Below, piece after piece: positions 13,520-15,553 of a stretch of 15,553 bases of DNA (positions within the stretch are counted from its first letter, which is position 1; each line of letters starts with the position of its first letter). The notes beneath the pieces were generated by a model. The model had not been told where the DNA came from. It saw only the letters and a program-made list of their open reading frames with translations, and ran no database searches. A program made the position numbers and the translations under genes. The stretch comes from Victivallales bacterium (GTDB lineage Bacteria; Verrucomicrobiota; Lentisphaeria; Victivallales; UBA1829): assembly GCA_016285335.1 (NCBI GenBank), contig JAEEQO010000051.1:1-15553 (forward strand), in the 5' to 3' direction.

Positions 13520-14073
13520 CGAGCTTCCTCCCACGGTTCGATTTCCGCAAAAGCCGGATGCTTTTTGTCCTTGTCGGAAAGCAGAAGCTGTTCGGGTTTG
13601 AGGCGCCAGTCGATGCCGAGGTCCGGGTCGTTGAACATGATGCCGCGTTCGGAGGCAGGCATGTAGCCGTTGTCGCACTTGTAGGCGAAGACGGCCTCGC
13701 TGCTGAGCACGACGAACCCGTGCGCGAACCCGCGCGGGATGTAGAGCTGGCGCTTGTTTTCGCCGGAAAGCTCGACGGCGATATGCTTGCCGTAAGTCGG
13801 CGACCCTTTGCGGATGTCGACTACAACGTCCAGCACGGTCCCGACGAACGCGCGGACGATTTTCGCCTGCGTGTACGGGGCAGCCTGATAATGCAGGCCG
13901 CGGAGCACGCCGTGGCACGACTTGGATTCGTTGTCCTGAACCCAGGTGTTGGTGATCCCGGCGGCCTCGTATGCCGCCTGGTTCCAGGATTCGAAAAAGT
14001 AGCCGCGTGCGTCGCCGAAGACTTTCGGTTCGATGATGAGCACGCCGGGGAGAGCGGTTTCGATGATGTTCAT
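13516..14073 (-). CDS. rfbC: dTDP-4-dehydrorhamnose 3,5-epimerase
   Basis: 185 residues, the normal size. It converts dTDP-4-keto-6-deoxyglucose to dTDP-4-keto-L-rhamnose by epimerising C3 and C5. The cupin fold is recognisable from '[13 protein letters not shown]' (19-31), 'QDNESKS' (46-52), 'GVLRGLHYQ' (55-63) with catalytic His61, Lys71 in 'QAKIVR', '[13 protein letters not shown]', '[10 protein letters not shown]' (111-120) and Tyr131 in the '[10 protein letters not shown]' stretch. ATG 14073 overlaps the rfbA stop (ATGA) and its end overlaps rfbD in the same way, so the chain is translationally coupled. No unusual residues noted. Confidence 0.94.
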   Translation of the reverse strand: MNIIETALPGVLIIEPKVFGDARGYFFESWNQAAYEAAGITNTWVQDNESKSCHGVLRGLHYQAAPYTQAKIVRAFVGTVLDVVVDIRKGSPTYGKHIAVELSGENKRQLYIPRGFAHGFVVLSSEAVFAYKCDNGYMPASERGIMFNDPDLGIDWRLKPEQLLLSDKDKKHPAFAEIEPWEEAR

Positions 14074-14936
14074 TCTTCGATCAGCCTCAAAAGATATTGT
14101 CCGTATTCGGTTTTGAGCATGTCTTTCACGCTTTCGCGGATGTCATCCTTCGTCATCCAGCCGTTTTCGTAGGCGATCTCCTGCAGGCAGGCGATCTGAA
14201 GCCCCTGCCGCGTTTCGACCGTGCGGATGAAATTCGCGGCGTCCAGCATGCTGTCGTGCGTGCCGGTGTCCAGCCAGGCGTAGCCGCGCTTGAACACCTC
14301 CACATGGAGCTGGCCGCGCCGCAGGTATTCGTTGTTCACGGCGGTGATCTCGAGCTCGCCGCGTGCGGACGGCTTGATGTTTTTCGCGATGTTGACGACG
14401 TCGTTGTCGTAGAAGTAAAGTCCGGTGACCGCAAAGTTGGATTTCGGTTTTTCCGGCTTCTCCTCAATGGAGATCGCTTTTCCCTCGGGATCGAACTCGA
14501 CCACGCCGAAGCGTTCCGGATCGCACACGTGGTAGCCGAACACGGTCGCGCCGACCTCGCGGTCAGCTGCGGTCCGAAGAAGTTTGCTCAGCTTGGCGCC
14601 GTAGAAGATGTTGTCGCCGAGCACGAGCGCCACACGGTCGGATCCGATGAATTCCTCGCCGATCAGGAACGCCTGCGCGAGCCCCTCGGGTTTCGGCTGG
14701 ACGGCATAGCTGAAGTTCACGCCGAAGCGGGACCCGTCGCCGAGCAGACGTTTGAAGCTGGGCTGGTCTTCCGGCGTGGTGATGATCAGGATGTCGCGGA
14801 TGCCCGCCAGCATGAGCGTGCTGATCGGGTAATAGACCATCGGTTTGTCGTAAACGCCGAGGAGCTGTTTGGAGACTCCGCGTGTGATCGGGTGAAGACG
14901 CGTCCCCGCGCCGCCTGCCAGTACGATGCCTTTCAT
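14070..14936 (-). CDS. rfbA: Glucose-1-phosphate thymidylyltransferase
   Basis: 288 residues, standard length. It joins dTTP and glucose-1-phosphate to give dTDP-glucose, the first committed step toward dTDP-L-rhamnose. It has the nucleotidyltransferase signature '[20 protein letters not shown]' (6-25), '[14 protein letters not shown]' (29-42), the metal-binding '[10 protein letters not shown]' (104-113, Asp108), '[12 protein letters not shown]' and '[11 protein letters not shown]'. The start at 14936 has an AGGAG site in a good position and begins MKGIVLAGG as in the family. It overlaps the rfbB stop by 4 nt. This enzyme is commonly feedback-inhibited by dTDP-rhamnose; the sequence does not show whether that holds here. 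Confidence 0.95.
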   Translation of the reverse strand: MKGIVLAGGAGTRLHPITRGVSKQLLGVYDKPMVYYPISTLMLAGIRDILIITTPEDQPSFKRLLGDGSRFGVNFSYAVQPKPEGLAQAFLIGEEFIGSDRVALVLGDNIFYGAKLSKLLRTAADREVGATVFGYHVCDPERFGVVEFDPEGKAISIEEKPEKPKSNFAVTGLYFYDNDVVNIAKNIKPSARGELEITAVNNEYLRRGQLHVEVFKRGYAWLDTGTHDSMLDAANFIRTVETRQGLQIACLQEIAYENGWMTKDDIRESVKDMLKTEYGQYLLRLIEE

Positions 14937-15553
14937 GTTCGATCTCCTGTTCCGAGGCGTTCCATCTTGTACGAGCCGCTGAGCACGTGGGCGCACCAGT
15001 CGTCCTTGTGTTCGAGGTACCACAGCACCGTCTTGCGGATGCCGGATTCGAACGTCTCCAGCGGCTTCCAGCCGAGCTCGCGCGCGATCTTTGACGGATC
15101 GATGGCGTAGCGCAGGTCATGGCCGGGGCGGTCCTTCACGTGGACGATCTGTTCCGCGTAGGATTTGCCGTCGGCGCGCGGCCTGAGCTCGTCGAGCAAT
15201 GCGCAAATGGTCTTCACGACCTCGATGTTCTTCTTTTCGTTGTGTCCGCCGATGTTATACGTTTCGCCGGGAACGCCCTGAGTCGCCACGAGGTAAAGCG
15301 CGCGTGCATGGTCCTCCACGTACAGCCAGTCGCGGATCTGCAGGCCCTCGCCGTAAACGGGCAATTCCTTACCGTCCAGCGCATGCAGGATCACCAGCGG
15401 GATGAGCTTCTCCGGGAAGTGGTACGGTCCGTAGTTGTTCGAGCAGTTCGTGACGACCGTCGGCAGTCCGAACGTGCGTTTCCAGGCGCGGACCAGATGG
15501 TCGCTCGACGCCTTGCTGGCGCTGTACGGCGAACTCGGCGCGTACGGAGGGGT
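14933..15553 (-). CDS. rfbB: dTDP-glucose 4,6-dehydratase, C-terminal part (cut by window edge)
   Basis: 207 codons are present; the N-terminal NAD-binding half lies beyond the right edge. The frame is open to base 15553. The first visible residues, '[20 protein letters not shown]', contain the catalytic YxxxK (Tyr-Ser-Ala-Ser-Lys). They lead into '[20 protein letters not shown]', the hallmark 'NNYGP' region of RmlB, followed by '[17 protein letters not shown]' and the C-terminal substrate-binding part. The enzyme turns dTDP-glucose into dTDP-4-keto-6-deoxyglucose, with NAD bound. An internal GTG near 15394 can be mistaken for a start but lies in the middle of the protein. It is the first visible gene of the rfbB-A-C-D operon; the operon promoter is outside the window. 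Confidence 0.94.
   Translation of the reverse strand, partial: TPPYAPSSPYSASKASSDHLVRAWKRTFGLPTVVTNCSNNYGPYHFPEKLIPLVILHALDGKELPVYGEGLQIRDWLYVEDHARALYLVATQGVPGETYNIGGHNEKKNIEVVKTICALLDELRPRADGKSYAEQIVHVKDRPGHDLRYAIDPSKIARELGWKPLETFESGIRKTVLWYLEHKDDWCAHVLSGSYKMERLGTGDRT

Overview
This is a GC-rich, gene-dense bacterial window holding ten complete protein genes and two cut by the window edges. The domain content suggests the Planctomycetes-Verrucomicrobia-Lentisphaerae (PVC) group, most likely a Lentisphaerota/Victivallis-like or related gut or sediment bacterium. The pointers are an ExbB fused to a periplasmic beta-sandwich of a kind I associate with Planctomycetes and Lentisphaerae, a second secreted beta-sandwich protein in the same operon, and a secreted GH43 glycosidase. 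Taxonomy is an inference; no rRNA or marker gene is present.

Layout, left to right. (1) 1-99, minus: the first 33 codons of a probable glycogen/alpha-glucan phosphorylase, with a good promoter about 150 bp upstream. (2) 622-1980, plus: a GltS-type sodium/glutamate symporter. (3) 2083-6113, plus: a near-consensus sigma70-type promoter followed by a tightly overlapping four-gene cassette. It encodes ExbB with an extra N-terminal periplasmic domain, ExbD, a second ExbD, and a membrane-anchored coiled-coil/Gly-rich/beta-sandwich protein. It looks like a proton-driven ExbBD motor with no TonB, and is the most interesting part of the window. (4) 6218-7555, minus: a secreted GH43 glycosidase with a C-terminal CBM6-like domain, flanked by its own promoter and terminator. 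(5) 7887-8555, minus: a small secreted low-complexity protein with a Gly-Pro-Gly/His tract and a (PVVTTT)n tract encoded by 18-bp tandem repeats. (6) 8836-12595, plus: two overlapping ABC exporter half-transporter genes. Their nucleotide-binding motifs are degenerate in a complementary way, as in heterodimeric exporters of the BmrCD/LmrCD/TM287-288 type. (7) 12668-15553, minus: the dTDP-L-rhamnose operon rfbB-rfbA-rfbC-rfbD, all junctions being 4-nt ATGA overlaps, ending at a strong intrinsic terminator. rfbB runs off the right edge.

The rfb genes make dTDP-L-rhamnose from glucose-1-phosphate for surface polysaccharide. The phosphorylase, if correctly named, releases glucose-1-phosphate from glycogen. 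GH43 would trim arabinose- or xylose-containing glycans outside the cytoplasm. The ExbBD cassette would use the proton gradient to drive an unknown envelope process. Several promoters share a TTGAAA/TTGACA and TATATT pattern with 16-17 bp spacing, so housekeeping-type promoters are easy to see here.
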